Source: Cephalopachus bancanus
Lineage: Eukaryota > Chordata > Mammalia > Primates > Tarsiidae
NCBI GenBank assembly: GCA_027257055.1
Contig: JAPVLO010000008.1
Location: forward strand, 17,918,001 to 17,982,000
Direction: 5' to 3'
DNA: 64,000 bases
Shown here: piece by piece, positions 46,166-57,630 of the stretch
How the letters are laid out: the number at the start of each line of letters is the position of its first letter
Position numbering within the stretch: position 1 is the stretch's first letter
Position numbers and translations under genes: made by a program
The notes under the pieces: generated by a model
Told to the model about the DNA's origin: nothing
What the model saw: only the letters and a program-made list of their open reading frames with translations
Database searches by the model: none

Positions 46166-46840
46166 TACCATAGTTCCCTTATTCGTGATTTTGCTTTCCG
46201 AGTTTTGTTGCTCACGGTCAACAGCAGTCTAAAAATATTAATTTCAGGAGTGAACAATTCATAAGCTTTAGATTGAGCACCGCTCTGAATAGCATGATGA
46301 ACTTTCACTCTGCCCCCCTGGGGTGTGAATCATCCCTTTGTCCAGTGTATAGGGATGCTCCCCACCCAGTAGTCACTTGGTAGCTGTTGCAGTGCTTGTG
46401 TTTGAGTACTCCTTGTTTTACCTAGGAATGGTCCCAAAGTGCGACAGTAGTGATACTCTCAAGGTGCCAGTAGTGATACTGGCAATTCGGATATGCCAAA
46501 GAGAAGCCATCAAGTGCTTCCTTTAAGTGAAAGGGCAAACGTTCTTGACTGAATAAGGAAAGGGAAAAAAATTGTATGCTGAGGTTACTGAGATCCATGG
46601 TGTGTGCGAATCTCCTATCTGTGAAATTGTGAAGAAGGAAACAGAAATTCATTCAGTTTTGCTGTTGCATTGCCAATGACAACAGTTATGCCCCCACGAT
46701 GTGATAAGTGCTAAGTTACGATGGAAGAAGCATTAAATTTGTACATGGAAGACATGAACAGAAACATGTTCCAACTGAGGTTCCTGGCATCTGCCGGGGG
46801 TCTTGGAACGTACCCCCCTCAAATATGGGGGACTACTATA
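46166..46840 (+). mobile_element. Tigger1-type DNA transposon, internally deleted
   Basis: The terminal inverted repeats are CCATAGTTCCCTTATTCG at the left and ATGGGGGACTACTA at the right, next to TA at each end. From ATG at 46427 the + strand keeps the start of the Tigger transposase (pogo/jerky-like family). The DNA-binding segment appears as CAATTCGGATATGCCAAAGAG, CTTCCTTTAAGTGAAAGG and 'gtgaaattgtgaagaaggaaacagaaattc'. The catalytic DDE part is deleted. A short duplication of AGTAGTGATACT at about 46446-46482 shifts the frame, so no protein can be made. Confidence 0.85.
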
Positions 46841-46844
46841 GTGG

Positions 46845-47680
46845 TGTCAAAAGCAATATGAAAATGGAGACTAATTAGTAATGCCTTCAAATTTGACTTT
46901 TTTTTTTTTTTTTTTTGCTTTGGGTGGTAAAATCCAGATATTGTTGGAACTAGGTTTTCCTGTGGAAAAGCTGGAGTCCTTAGGGTAGATTGAGTGATGA
47001 CGCAAGGACAGGCCCCTGGTATTTTTGTGCTGGGTTCATGATCTCCTTCCCTGGGCAGAGATGGGCAGGGTTAGGTGGGGATGGACAATGAGGTGAGTGT
47101 TGGGGTTGGAATAGCAGGTGAGGCAGTGCCTGTTACAAGGCAATGCCATGTGTGGAGCCCCAGGGCAAATGCAACATCATGTCAGAGTGAGTGCCAGAGT
47201 CTAGCCAAGGAACTTTTCTAGATGGATTGCTACAGATGGGGGATCTGTGGCAAACACTGGCAGCCTGCGTTTGGGGTGGATGAGTTGTGGAGCCAGACTG
47301 ATGAGGACAAAGAAGATAAAATTGGCGAGAGGAAGGACTGAGAAATGCCCTGAGTGGTATGCTGTGGCTGAATTGGACTTTCAGTGTTCTCGGGGGCATG
47401 TACTGTGGAAGAGACAGAGTCATATAAGGGCCTAGGGCAGATGAGATTGGGTACATTCAGGGTATTGTGGCAGAATAGACAGATCCATAGAAGCACAAAA
47501 TAGGATGGTGTTTGCTGGGGGGAGGAGCGAGTGGGAACTTGTTGCTTAAAGGGTATACAGCTTCAGTTACCTAAGACGAATAAGTTTTAGAGCTCTGCTG
47601 TACAGCATAATTCTTACAGGTAACAATATGGTATTGTGTACTTTAAGATACATTTAGAGGACAGCTCTCATGTTAAATTT
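46845..47680. other. unassigned sequence, no gene seen
   Basis: A T-run lies at 46900-46918. No repeat family or exon is recognised. Two overlapping minus frames (107 and 88 codons) and a plus frame occupy the same bases, so none is supported. Confidence 0.35.
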
Positions 47681-47683
47681 TCT

Positions 47684-47974
47684 TTCTTTTTTTTTTTTTT
47701 TGAGTTGGAGTCTCACTCTGTCGCCCAGACTGGAGTGCAGTGGCCGCTCCCGGCCACCGCAGCCTCAACCTGCTGGGCTCCAGCGATCCTTCTGCCTCAG
47801 CCCTCCAAGTAGCCAGAATTACAGGCGCACACTACCACACCCGGCTAATTTCTTGATTTAGTGTAGAGATGAGGTCTCGCTGCCCAGGCGGTTCTCGAAC
47901 CCACGGGCTCAGGCAATCCACTCACCTCAGCCTCCCAAAGGCGAGGGATTACAGGATGAGCCACCGAGCCCGGC
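47684..47974 (-). mobile_element. Alu SINE (lineage-specific form)
   Basis: Antisense Alu with target-site duplication TTAAATTTTCTT (about 47673 and 47976). The right arm reads GGCCGCTCCCGGCCACCGCAG, and the 5' end reads GAGCCACCGAGCCCGGC. Confidence 0.92.
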
Positions 47975-48046
47975 TTTAAATTTTCTTAACACAAAATTAA
48001 CCAACCAACCAGCCAACCAAATAAACAACACAAAAGAACACAAGCT

Positions 48047-48073
48047 AGTGCTTAGTTACGATGGAAGAAGCAT
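48047..48073 (+). repeat. isolated copy of a 27-base Tigger1 segment
   Basis: This 27-base stretch, with the core GTTACGATGGAAGAAGCAT, matches 46707-46733 in the Tigger1 remnant with one mismatch. The surrounding bases do not match. Confidence 0.8.
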
Positions 48074-48610
48074 CGTATGATCTACTAGCTTCTTACTTAC
48101 ACCTATAATCATGCCCCTATCCAGCTACCTGTTAAATTCACTTTAAAATTTTGCTTTTTATCATGACTTTTTTTGCTTCAGAACTCCATTTAGTTCCCAA
48201 CTTGTGTTCACCCAAGATTCAACTGCTTGTCCACTAAGGAGCACCACAACTTTATCTTGTCTCCTTTTGCCACCCCTTTCATCAAATACAGTCACTATTG
48301 GCCAAGGTAATCAGCTTGGTTCATTCAACAGATATATCAAGTCAGTATCTTAGACTAGAAAAATTTCAAGTTAGAGTAGAGCTTAAACTGGCGCAGTACT
48401 CACTACTCCATCTAAAACTTGAATCCCCTGTATGACATTCCTGTCATTGGGACATGGATTCTCTGTAGGAACCCTTCAGAGGTGGAATACTCACCTTGCC
48501 CTGGAAATAGTTGGTAGTCATAGCCAGAGTGAGGGACTGGAGTGTGTATGGGAGGGAGGGACACAGAGACTGCCTTTTTCTTTTTGAATATGTTTGGTTT
48601 AGTCTTTGAA
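48074..48610. other. unassigned sequence, no gene seen
   Basis: No repeat or exon recognised. Confidence 0.35.
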
Positions 48611-48622
48611 ATATGTTGACTA

Positions 48623-48957
48623 AGCCGGGCATGGTGGGTCACACCTATAATCCCAGCACTTTGGGAGGCCAAGGTGAGAGGATTGCCTGAACCCACGGGC
48701 TCAAGACCAGTGTGGGCAACTTGATGAGACCTCATCTCTACAACAAATAAAAAATTAGCTGGGTGTGGTGGTGCATGCCTGTAGTTCTAGCTACTTGGAA
48801 GGCAGAGGTGGAAGGATCATCTGAGCCTAACTGGTCGAGGCTGCAGTAGCCATGAGCATCCTGCTGCATGCCAGCCTGGGCAACAGAGTGAAACTCAAGC
48901 TCAAACTCAAACTCAAACTCAAAACAAACAAACAAACAAACAAACAAAATATATATA
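48623..48957 (+). mobile_element. Alu SINE, sense, with long composite tail
   Basis: Begins AAGCCGGGCATGGTGGGTCA and ends in a tail of (CTCAAA)n, (ACAA)n and (AT)n at 48895-48965. The target-site duplication ATATGTTGACT flanks it (48610 and 48963). It is older than the common form (ATCCCAGCACTTTGGGAGGCC in the left arm). Confidence 0.9.
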
Positions 48958-49003
48958 TATATATATGTTGACTGTATCCCTTGGTCCCTAGTATGTTAGC
49001 TAT

Positions 49004-49293
49004 TTTTTTTTTTTTTTTTTTTTGAGCTGGAGTCTCACTCTGTCACCCAGACTGGAGTGCAGTGGCCGCTCCCGGCCACCGCAGCCTGTTGGGCTCCAGC
49101 GATCCTTCTGCCTCAGCCTTCCAAGTAGCTGGAACTACAGGCACGCGCTACCACGCCCTGCTCATTTTGATTTATTGTAGAGATGAGGTCTCGCCAAGTT
49201 GCCCAGGTGGATCTTGAACCTGCAGGCTTAGGCAATCCACTCACCTCGGCCTCCCAAAGTGCTGGGATTACAGGCTGAGCCACGGAGCCCGGC
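49004..49293 (-). mobile_element. Alu SINE (lineage-specific form)
   Basis: Antisense Alu with T-run at the left and GAGCCACGGAGCCCGGCC at the right. The flanks share TTAGCTATT. Only about 45 bases separate it from the tail of the sense Alu at 48623-48957. Confidence 0.92.
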
Positions 49294-49770
49294 CTATATT
49301 AGCTATTGGTCCACCAGTGGACTGGCTGATGATACTATAAGTACTGTCAAGGAGTTTGTGGATAATATGTAACCTAGATGTCAACAGGAAACCCCTAGTC
49401 TATTGGGATCTAGGTAAATAGGCTGCAACGGAAATTGCATGCGCTTTGAAAATTCAGAAGACTCCTTGATGCTTCTGTGAATCCGTAGGATGGAAGTGTT
49501 CTTCTGGTCCCGATTTCCCGTTGATTATTTTCCTCTGTATGCTTCTGGCTATTGTCACATCTGCTTTGATACAATCTCAGATATGCTATAAATCCCTTCT
49601 TCTTGTCTTCTTCCAGAGTAACTAAAGACTGTTGGACAAAGCAGAACATAGCTGAAGATCAAGAAGGGGCCAACAAGAAGGGTCAACAATATATACTACA
49701 ATTGCATGCAGACAATTTAAATTCATAGTTTTATTCTCAACAGTCCTTTCAGTCATACTACTACCAATTT
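49294..49770. other. unassigned sequence, no gene seen
   Basis: No repeat or exon recognised. Confidence 0.35.
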
Positions 49771-49794
49771 TTTTTTTAAAAATTGATTATTTTA

Positions 49795-50090
49795 TTTTAT
49801 TTTTGAGTCTGGGTCTCCCTCTGTTGCCCAGGCTGAAGTGTAGTAGCACAATTAGGACTTACCACAGCCTCAACCTTCTGGGCTTAGGCAATCTTCTGCC
49901 TCAGCCTCTCAGGTAGTTAAGACAATAGGCACACCCTCATGCTTGGCTAACTATAAAAAAAAAATCTTTCTGTAGAGATGAAAATCTGTATGTTGCCTAG
50001 CCTGGTCTTGAACTCCTGGACTCAAGCGATCTCTTTTCTTCGGCCTTCCCAAATTTTGGGATTATAAGCATGAGCTACTGTGCCTGGCCC
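49795..50090 (-). mobile_element. Alu SINE, old diverged form
   Basis: Antisense dimer from TTTTTGAGTCTGGGTCTCCC to GAGCTACTGTGCCTGGCC. Many substitutions place it among the oldest Alus in the window. Confidence 0.8.
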
Positions 50091-50094
50091 CCAC

Positions 50095-50270
50095 ATTTAT
50101 TTATTTATTTATTTTAAAGATGTGAGGTACAATTCAAGATTAGGTATACAAGTGATCATCATACAGGTAAAGTTTGGGCCTCCCTTTGGTGCCCACTTTG
50201 CCTGGTTTGAGATCAGGTACCCTTATTGATGTTGTGTCTCACCCCATCCCCCACCTCCATCCCCATATTT
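50095..50270 (-). mobile_element. L1 3' UTR end
   Basis: Antisense tail (ATTT)n followed by 'attttaaagatgtgaggtacaattcaagattaggtatac', 'cctggtttgagatcaggtacccttattgatgttgtg' and a C-rich segment. It is the same 3' UTR type as 39806. Confidence 0.7.
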
Positions 50271-50610
50271 TTTAAAGTCCACTTTGCCCATGAAGCTCCT
50301 GGCCATGCATAGCACTTCTTGATCCTTCTGCCTTCGTCCTCCTCCATTCTTCACCCTTTATTTCCACCTCCCTCTTAGAAATCAAAATATGCTCCTCAAA
50401 TTTCTCATGCAGAACAGCTTGACCATCTCTACTGCATTCGTGTCCGCTGACATGCTTGTCCTTTCACTTTCTAGTCCTTTCACCTTATTAAATGCAGACC
50501 AGTTTCTTCTCTCTTATTGGGAATTGTGGTACCATCGATTGAGATAATAACAAATATTTACACTTTGCTGCATGTGGGCAAGCTTACATAACTAAAAAAT
50601 CCGATTAGAA

Positions 50611-50665
<55 letters not shown>

Positions 50666-50745
50666 GTGATCCCAGGGAGAGCAAAGAAGACATGGCTTGG
50701 CTGTTGCACTTCATCTCCTCTACTCCCTCAATGTATAGTCTTTTA
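50271..50745. other. unassigned sequence with a TG tract
   Basis: Only the microsatellite at 50612-50661 is recognised. Confidence 0.4.
50612..50661. repeat. (TG)n dinucleotide microsatellite
   Basis: About 25 uninterrupted TG units, the longest simple repeat in the window. Confidence 0.97.
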
Positions 50746-51111
50746 AATAAAGTTAAGATGAAGTTTCTGGTTCCAGCTTATGAGATAAACTAGAATAAGC
50801 TGAACACACTCTCATTTTTTTTTACAAGCACATAGAAATGCTGAGTAAAATATTTTAAAAATGCTTTTAAATGCATAAACTTTCAATAAAGAAAGGGAAC
50901 TCCACAGGTGCCAGAAATGAAGGAGGAATTTAATATCAGTACCATAAGCTGTAAACATGTCAGTTGATTTTGTAGCTATGCTGTATGGGGGTGGAGCTGC
51001 TAAGCCCATGGAATCTAGTAACACATGTTTTAATATCTGCATCGAGAAAGGAGATGAGGCCTTGGGCTGTGCAGGGTGGGGAGCTGGATCTGAGACTTCT
51101 TGCCTAAACTC

Positions 51112-51502
51112 GGACTCTTAAAACATATGGCAGATTGTGTTTTCCAAAAATATTTGTAACTATATCTCCCATCCCACATGCTCTTCTTGCAATGTGATGC
51201 TGACAAGCCTCCCACGGAGATGTGAAGCCTGTGTTTTCTCCCCCTGAATCTGGGTGGCCTGTAAATGTGGCAGAAATGATGTGATGTGACTTGCAATGTT
51301 GGATCATCAAAGGTGAGGCAGCGTCCACCTGCTGTCTGTTGGGATGCTTGTCCTTAGAGCTCTGTCATCATGCTGTGGGGAAGCAGAGGACCTGTGGAGA
51401 GCCCATCTTCAAAGTGCAGGTTTGGGAGCAAAATAAATTGTTGTTGTTGTTATAAACCACTAAGTTGGAGTGATCTGTTGTGCAGCAACAGATAGCTGGA
51501 AC
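51112..51502 (+). mobile_element. MLT1-type MaLR LTR
   Basis: Ends with the MLT1 signature 'aaataaattgttgttgttgttataaaccactaagttggagtgatctgttgtgcagcaacagatagctggaac'. The interior has 'gggtggcctgtaaatgtggcagaaatgatgtgatgtgac'. It is a solo LTR inside L1M. Confidence 0.75.
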
Positions 51503-51884
51503 AAAGGGCTATATCCTCAATGAAAGAGGGAGCAGGAAAGCAAAATACACCCATTAGAATAGGGAGGTAAGAAGGGAACTTGCCGGTCCCTTCTGGTTCT
51601 TGAGGAAAAGTCTTCCCTGGGCTATTGAAATTACCTGAATGGTTCTGGAAACCCTTTCAGACTAAGAAATTGATGAAAATTCGTTCTGGACTAGTAATGG
51701 CAAAATCAATGCAAAAATCTTTAGAACTACAATCCAAGTTATAAGATACTCTCAGAGAAAAAAGACCAATTAAATATAAGCTCACAGACAAAATGAAAAA
51801 CAAAACAAAACACCTATAGGGGGCAACAATCTACCATAATGAACAAGAGTCAGTGCACACAGAGAATCGGAACCTTAAGGACTT

Positions 51885-52237
51885 GCAATATGTGTTAGGT
51901 ATTCCTTATCTGAAATACTTAGGACCAGAAGTGTTTAGATTTAGATTGTTTTTCGATTTTGGAATAGTATTTTGAAGATGGGACCCAAGTCTAAACATGA
52001 AATTCATTTATGCTTCACATACATCTTATGTATATAACCTGAAGGTAATTTTACACAATATTGTTTAACAATTTTGTACATGAAAGAAAGTTTGTGTACA
52101 CTGAACCATCATTGAACTGTGACCCATCACATGAGGTCACGTGTGGAATTTCTACTTGTGGCATCGGGTTGATGCTCAAAAAGTTTTGAATTTTGGAGCA
52201 TTTTGGATTTTTGGACTAGGGATGTTCAACCTGTCAT
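51885..52237. mobile_element. TcMar-type MITE
   Basis: The left end 'taggtattccttatctgaaatacttaggaccagaagtg' is matched in inverted form by 'ggagcattttggatttttggactagggatgttcaacctgt' at the right, the layout of a short Tigger-like non-autonomous element common in primates. No transposase. Confidence 0.6.
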
Positions 52238-52919
52238 ATAATAACAAACTGAAAGAAAATATAAATTAAGCCTACTCGAAATAACTAAATATGTAAACTG
52301 AACTGAAACCCTAAGAAAGAAGCAAAACCTTAAGGAAAAGATGGAAAATTTTGAATCCAACCTATAGAACTCAAAAAATGTAAAATATAGCAGAAAAAAA
52401 CCTAACAAAACAACACTCAAACACAGTTTTATCTACTCTGTTGAATAGGGTTAAAAAGAGAAACAATGAGTCAGAAGAAAGGTATATCTAGGGAGATTAT
52501 CTAGAACATAGCACAGAGCAATGGTGAGCACGAGATGGAAGATGGAATGAAAATGTCCAGCACACATCAAATAGGAATTCCGGAATGAAAGTCCAGAGAG
52601 AATAAAGGAAAAGTAATATCTGAAGATCCAGTGGCTGAAATTTTTTTAGAATTGATTGGTATATGAATCCTCAGACTCATGAATCATACTTAGTTTCATG
52701 CAGGAAAATAAAAATTAACCTATGATAGACACATTTTAATGAGACTGAAGAACATCATAGATGATGAGAAAATTCTAAAGATGACTGGAGAGAAAAGATA
52801 TATTTCTGAGACTATGTCTCTGAGACACAAGTTTAGTTTTTCTGTGTTAAAAGAACCTTAAGTTTTAGCTAAGCTTTTGTTCCTACACATAAAAATAGAG
52901 TCCTGCAAGTTCCCTTAAA

Positions 52920-53325
52920 GCTAGGTGTGACCATGTAACTAAGTTTTGGTCAATATGGATGTAAGCAGGACTGTCAGGGAAAGATTTTGGAAACTTTCTT
53001 GAGGTTTTTGTTCATACTAAGTCCCTTTTCTCTCCTGCTACCTGGAACACAAATGTAATAATACCTAAAGTTCTAGCTGCCATCTTGGACCACAAAGATA
53101 ATGCCCAGACTCAAATGTTGGTAGAGTGGTAGACCAGACATTTTGTGGAAACAAGTTGCTGTATCAGTTCTGAAATGCCCATGTTTCACACAACAGAGGT
53201 ATAAGCATCTATCTCTGATTTTTATGTGACAGATTTTTACATAATAGAGATATAAAGTTGTATAACCTACTGGAGTTCTGAGTTTTTGCTATTCAGACAT
53301 ATCTAACTGATACATCTACTAAGGA
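52920..53325 (+). repeat. old LTR-like repeat
   Basis: 'gtgaccatgtaactaagttttggtcaatatggatgtaagcagg' at the left and 'gctattcagacatatctaactgatac' at the right match the start and end of an old mammalian LTR/MER-type repeat. The exact family is uncertain. Confidence 0.5.
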
Positions 53326-54120
53326 TTAATCACTAGACTAATGTTAGACTTCCCAGCAGCATGTTTAGAAGCTGAAGACAAGTTAAATAATATTTATGTA
53401 GTGATGAGGGAAAAATACTGTCAAACTGGAGTTCTCTAAAGCCATAAATATCATTAGAGTGAGGGCAAATTAAAGACATTTTTCAGGCAAATTCATTCTG
53501 AGAGAATTTACCATAAACATGTCCTTGCTGAGAGATTTACTAAAGGATATACCTCAGGAAGAAGACCATTGCACCCAGAAAGGAGAATGAATACAGAAAT
53601 AAAGGATGACTCATTATTTATGTAATTCACAGTATCAGGATGATTGCTATTTAACTAAAAAAAAAAACCCCAGCTTTATTGAGCTATAATTCATGTATCA
53701 TTAAGTTTGCCCATTTAAACTGTACAGTTCAATGGTTTTTAGTATTTTTATGGAGTTGTGCAACCATCACATAGTCTAATTTTTGAAAATTTTTGTTACT
53801 CCGAAAAGAAATTCTGTGCTCAATATCAGTTACTCTCTATTCTGAGACCCACACCCTCAGTCCTAGGAAGCCATTAATCTACTTCTCCCTATAGATTTAC
53901 CTATTCTGGCCATTTTATATAAATGGAGTTGTACAATATGTGGTCTGTTGTTACTGGCTTTTTTGACTTAGCATAATCTTTCAGGGCTCATCCATGTTGT
54001 GGCATGTATAAGAATATCGTTCCTTTTTATTGCTGGGTAATATTCCATAGTATGGATATACCATATTTTATTTTTTCCTTATATCAGTTGATGAATATTT
54101 GAGTTGTTTCTGCTTTTTGG

Positions 54121-54163
54121 CCAAAGTGCTGGGATTATAGGAATGTGCCACAGTGCGCGGCCT
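54121..54163 (-). repeat. 43-base Alu scrap
   Basis: 'ccaaagtgctgggattataggaatgtgccacagtgcgcggcc' is the first about 43 bases of an Alu in antisense, without the rest of the element, inside L1M. Confidence 0.7.
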
Positions 54164-54389
54164 ATGGTTATATGTTTTTATTTAACTTGTATATATGCCT
54201 AATGAAATTTCTGAATCATATAATAACTGTAAGTTCAACATTTTGAGGAACTGCCAGACTCTTTTCCAAAGTGGTTGTACCATTGTATATCCCCACACAC
54301 AATATACGAAGGCACCAATTTCTCCAAATCCTCCCCTATGCATAGTATGGTTATTTTAAAAAAATCGAAACCTAATGGGTGTGAAGTAT

Positions 54390-54679
54390 TTTTTTTTGAG
54401 TTGGAATCTTACTGTCCCCCATGCTGGAGTGCAGTGGCACACTCATGGCTACCACAGCCTCGACCTGCTGGGCTCAGGTGATTCTTCTGCTTCCAAGTAG
54501 CTTCTGAGTAACTGGAACTACAGGCATGCACCATCACGCCTGGCTAATTTTTCTTGATTTATTGTAGAGATGACGTCTCTCCAGGTTGTGCAAGCTGGTC
54601 TCGAACCTGGCTCAGTCAATCCTCTCACCCTGACCTCTCAAAGTGCTGGGATTATAAGCATGAGCCACACGCCCAGCTG
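54390..54679 (-). mobile_element. Alu SINE
   Basis: Antisense Alu flanked by GTGAAGTATT / GTGAAATATT. The right arm reads GGCACACTCATGGCTACC, the older variant. Confidence 0.88.
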
Positions 54680-54724
54680 TGAAATATTCTTATACTGTGG
54701 TTTTGATTTGCATTTCCCTAATGA

Positions 54725-55270
54725 CTCATGATGTTTAGTATGCTTAATGACCATTTATATATTTTCTTTGGAGAGCTAGTTAGATTTTAAGAAAAAGGGC
54801 AGCATCTCATCTCTGATTTTCTAGTTGAAAGAAGTACATTTAAGATAGAAAATTGTCATCACAAGGAAGCTGCCAAACCAATTTAGGAACCAAAGATGGA
54901 AGAAAATGGAAACCTCAAAGGCAACAGTTCTCAAAATGCGTTCATCATCTTTCTCCATCCTTATACAAGCTCTTATTCCCATGTTTCCTAACTGAATTGG
55001 TGCTGTCCTGCCCATTAGGCAACATTAACTAGAAACTACAAATCACATATGCATTCCTCTTCTCCTTCATCAGCCACTAAATTTCACTGATTCTATCACC
55101 GAAATTGTCACTGCCACAGTTTTATTTTAGGTCCTTATCATCCCTTATGTAATAGATTCCACTGAGCCTACATCTTCCTCTGTGAAATCAGTTCTCCTCC
55201 CTGCCAGTGCAATCTTTCAAAAGATAAGTCTGACCGTGTTATTCCCTTTTTAAAAAACCTTCACATATCT
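54725..55270. other. unassigned sequence, no gene seen
   Basis: Begins with the tail of antisense L1M. The rest is not recognised. Confidence 0.35.
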
Positions 55271-56113
55271 GCATCTAGGAAGATGGAATAGACATACTTG
55301 TTCCTATTTTCCCCATGAAGTACAACTGAAAAAACTCTGGACATTATGTATAAAGCAAACAAAAGATGACTCTGAAGACAGAGATGAAGACAGACTGAGT
55401 AGAAACCTTAGGATGCAAGAAACAACATTCTGGTTAGTCCCCCGGGTTTTCTTTTTGCCTCATATATCCCAGATTTAGAAGAAAAAGCCAGACAAAAAAG
55501 TGTCCCAGCAAAACTCTGTTCTCTCTACCCAAGGGCCAGGAAAGGGAAAGCCTAGCAAGGCAGAAAACTTTTAGACAAACCACTCTACTCCAGCAAAATA
55601 TCACAGAAAAAACTATAGCCCCATCCTTACCTATACCAAAAAAGGGGCTGACTAGGAAATATGGACTTTCACCTTCCCAAGGCTATGACAAGGTATTTGA
55701 ACACTCTTGCTGTGGTGTTTTCAGAAGAAGTCAGGCAAAAAGCTGAGACTTTCACCCTTCCCCTTATCATGATGTCAGTGGCACATCATAATGTCCCTGG
55801 AGAACATGGAGAACGTGAACTGCCACTTCCAATGTACAGTAGCCCAGCATCCTTCTTCTTCCCTGCTTGGGGTAGTGTTAGAAGGAGGAGGCCTAGTGGA
55901 GAATCAGGACTTACAACCTTGCCCAATGGTAATGAGGTCACCACTGCTACAATGTCAGTAGAGACCATGTGGGAAGCCAGAACTCTCACCCCCTCCCAGC
56001 AATAACAAAGTTGCTTGCCTCCTTATGTGTCAGTGGAGTGATGGAAGCTCAGTAGGGAACTTGGACTTTTACCTCCACCTGGCCTCTTCCTTAACCTGTG
56101 TTAGAGAAAGTGA

Positions 56114-56409
56114 ATTTTTTTTTTTTTGAGTAGTAGTCTCACTCTGTCACCTAGGCTGGAGTGCTGTGGCACACTTATGGCCACTGCAGCCTCAACCTGC
56201 TGGGCTCAGGTGATCCTTCCATCTCAGCCTTCCAAGTAGCTGGAACTACAGGCATGCACTGTCATACCTGGCTAATTTTTTGATTTATTGTAGAGACGAG
56301 GTCTCACCAACTTGCCCAGGTTGGTCTTGAACCCCTGGGCTCGGGCAATCCTCTCACCTTGGCCTCCCGAAGTGCAGGGATTACAGGTCTGAGCCACTGT
56401 GCCTGGCCG
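56114..56409 (-). mobile_element. Alu SINE
   Basis: Antisense Alu flanked by AGAAAGTGAATTT / GAGAAAGTCAGTTT. Older variant (GGCACACTTATGGCCACTGCAG). Confidence 0.88.
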
Positions 56410-57342
56410 AGAAAGTCAGTTTAAACATGATAAACTTAAGCAATCCATGCTAAGATGAATTATAATAAGACTTCTAAAAATTAAAGAGAAATCTTGAGAG
56501 CAGACAATTTGCTTACAGCGGGAAAATAACTTGAATGACAGCAGATTTCTCTTCAGAAGGCGTGGAGGTACAATATTTTTCAAGTGCTAAAAGGACAGAA
56601 ACTTCAACCCAGAATCTCATAACCAGCATGAAATGTTCCTCAGGAATGAAGAGGGAATAAAGACATTATAAAATGAAGGTAAAGTAAGATAATTTGTTGC
56701 CAGCAATGCCTATTCTAAAAAAAAAGACTGAAGAAAGTTCTCTAAACAAAAACAATAAAAGAAGAAACCTTGGAGCACCAGAAAAGAAGAAAGAACAGAG
56801 TAAGCAACAATATGGTTAAATACAATAGGATTTCCTTTTCCTTTTGACTTTTCTGAATTATGTTTGATGGTATGATATTGATATTATGTGACTTTATGTT
56901 TGATGAAGCAAAAATCATAACACTATTTGATGTGGTTCTAAATGTATGTAAAAGAAACATTTAGTACAATTATAATAAACAGAGAAAAGTAAAGTGATGT
57001 AAAGGAAGGTAAGGCTTCTATACTTGAACTGGTAAAGTGATAACACCAGAAGACTGTGATAAGTTATTTATATATATTATAGTATTTAGTACAACCACTT
57101 AGAAAACTATACAAGGAGATATGTTGTAGATTAACTAAAATGGAATTCTAAAAAATGACTCAAGTTAGCCACAGGAAGGCAGGAAAAAGAAAATAGAGAA
57201 ATGAAAAAATAAGAAAACAAACAGGAAACAAACAGAATGAAAGATGTAAACCCTAACATATCAATAATTACTTTAAATGTAAATGGTCGAAATACAGCAA
57301 TGAAAAGAATTTGGCATTGTGGATTAAAAACATGACCCAGCT

Positions 57343-57630
57343 GGGCTCAGTGACTCAGCCTGTAATCCCAGCACTTTGGGAGGCCAAGGCGAGTGGACTG
57401 CCTGAGGCTGCGGGTTTGAGACCAGCCCAGGAAACTTGGTGAGACCTCGTCTCTACAAGAAATAAAAAATTAGTGTGCACCTGTAGTTCTGGCTACTTAG
57501 GAGGCTGAGGTGGAAGGATCACCAAAGCCCAGCAGATTGATGCTGGGGTGGCTGTGAGTGTGCCACTGCACTCCAGCCTGGGTGACAGAGTGAGACTCCA
57601 ACTCAAAAAACCCCAAAACAACAAACAAAC
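57343..57630 (+). mobile_element. Alu SINE, sense
   Basis: Begins CTGGGCTCAGTGACTCAGCC and ends in an (AACA)n tail. The target-site duplication AAAACATGACCCA flanks it (about 57329 and 57631). The linker is shortened (AAGAAATAAAAAATTAGTGTGC), missing the GCTGGGCGTGGTGG block. Confidence 0.9.

Larger units (their letters stand above)
50750..53650 (+). mobile_element. old L1 (L1M), sense, 5' UTR to ORF1/ORF2 junction, interrupted
   Basis: Sense L1M text continues across three insertions. Pieces include 'gaactccacaggtgccagaaatgaagg', 'gagaaaagatatatttctgag' and 'gagagatttactaaaggatatacctcagg...agaaaggagaatgaatac', the region just before ORF2 in old L1s. All frames are broken. Confidence 0.65.
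53660..54720 (-). mobile_element. old L1 (L1M) 3' end, antisense, with Alu insertions
   Basis: Reads as antisense L1M 3' UTR/ORF2 end: 'gctttattgagctataattcatgtatcattaagttt', 'gagttgtgcaaccatcac', 'ttattgctgggtaatattccatagtatggatatacc' and 'gtggttttgatttgcatttccctaatgac'. It is split by the Alu at 54390-54679 and a 43-base Alu scrap at 54121-54163. Confidence 0.85.
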
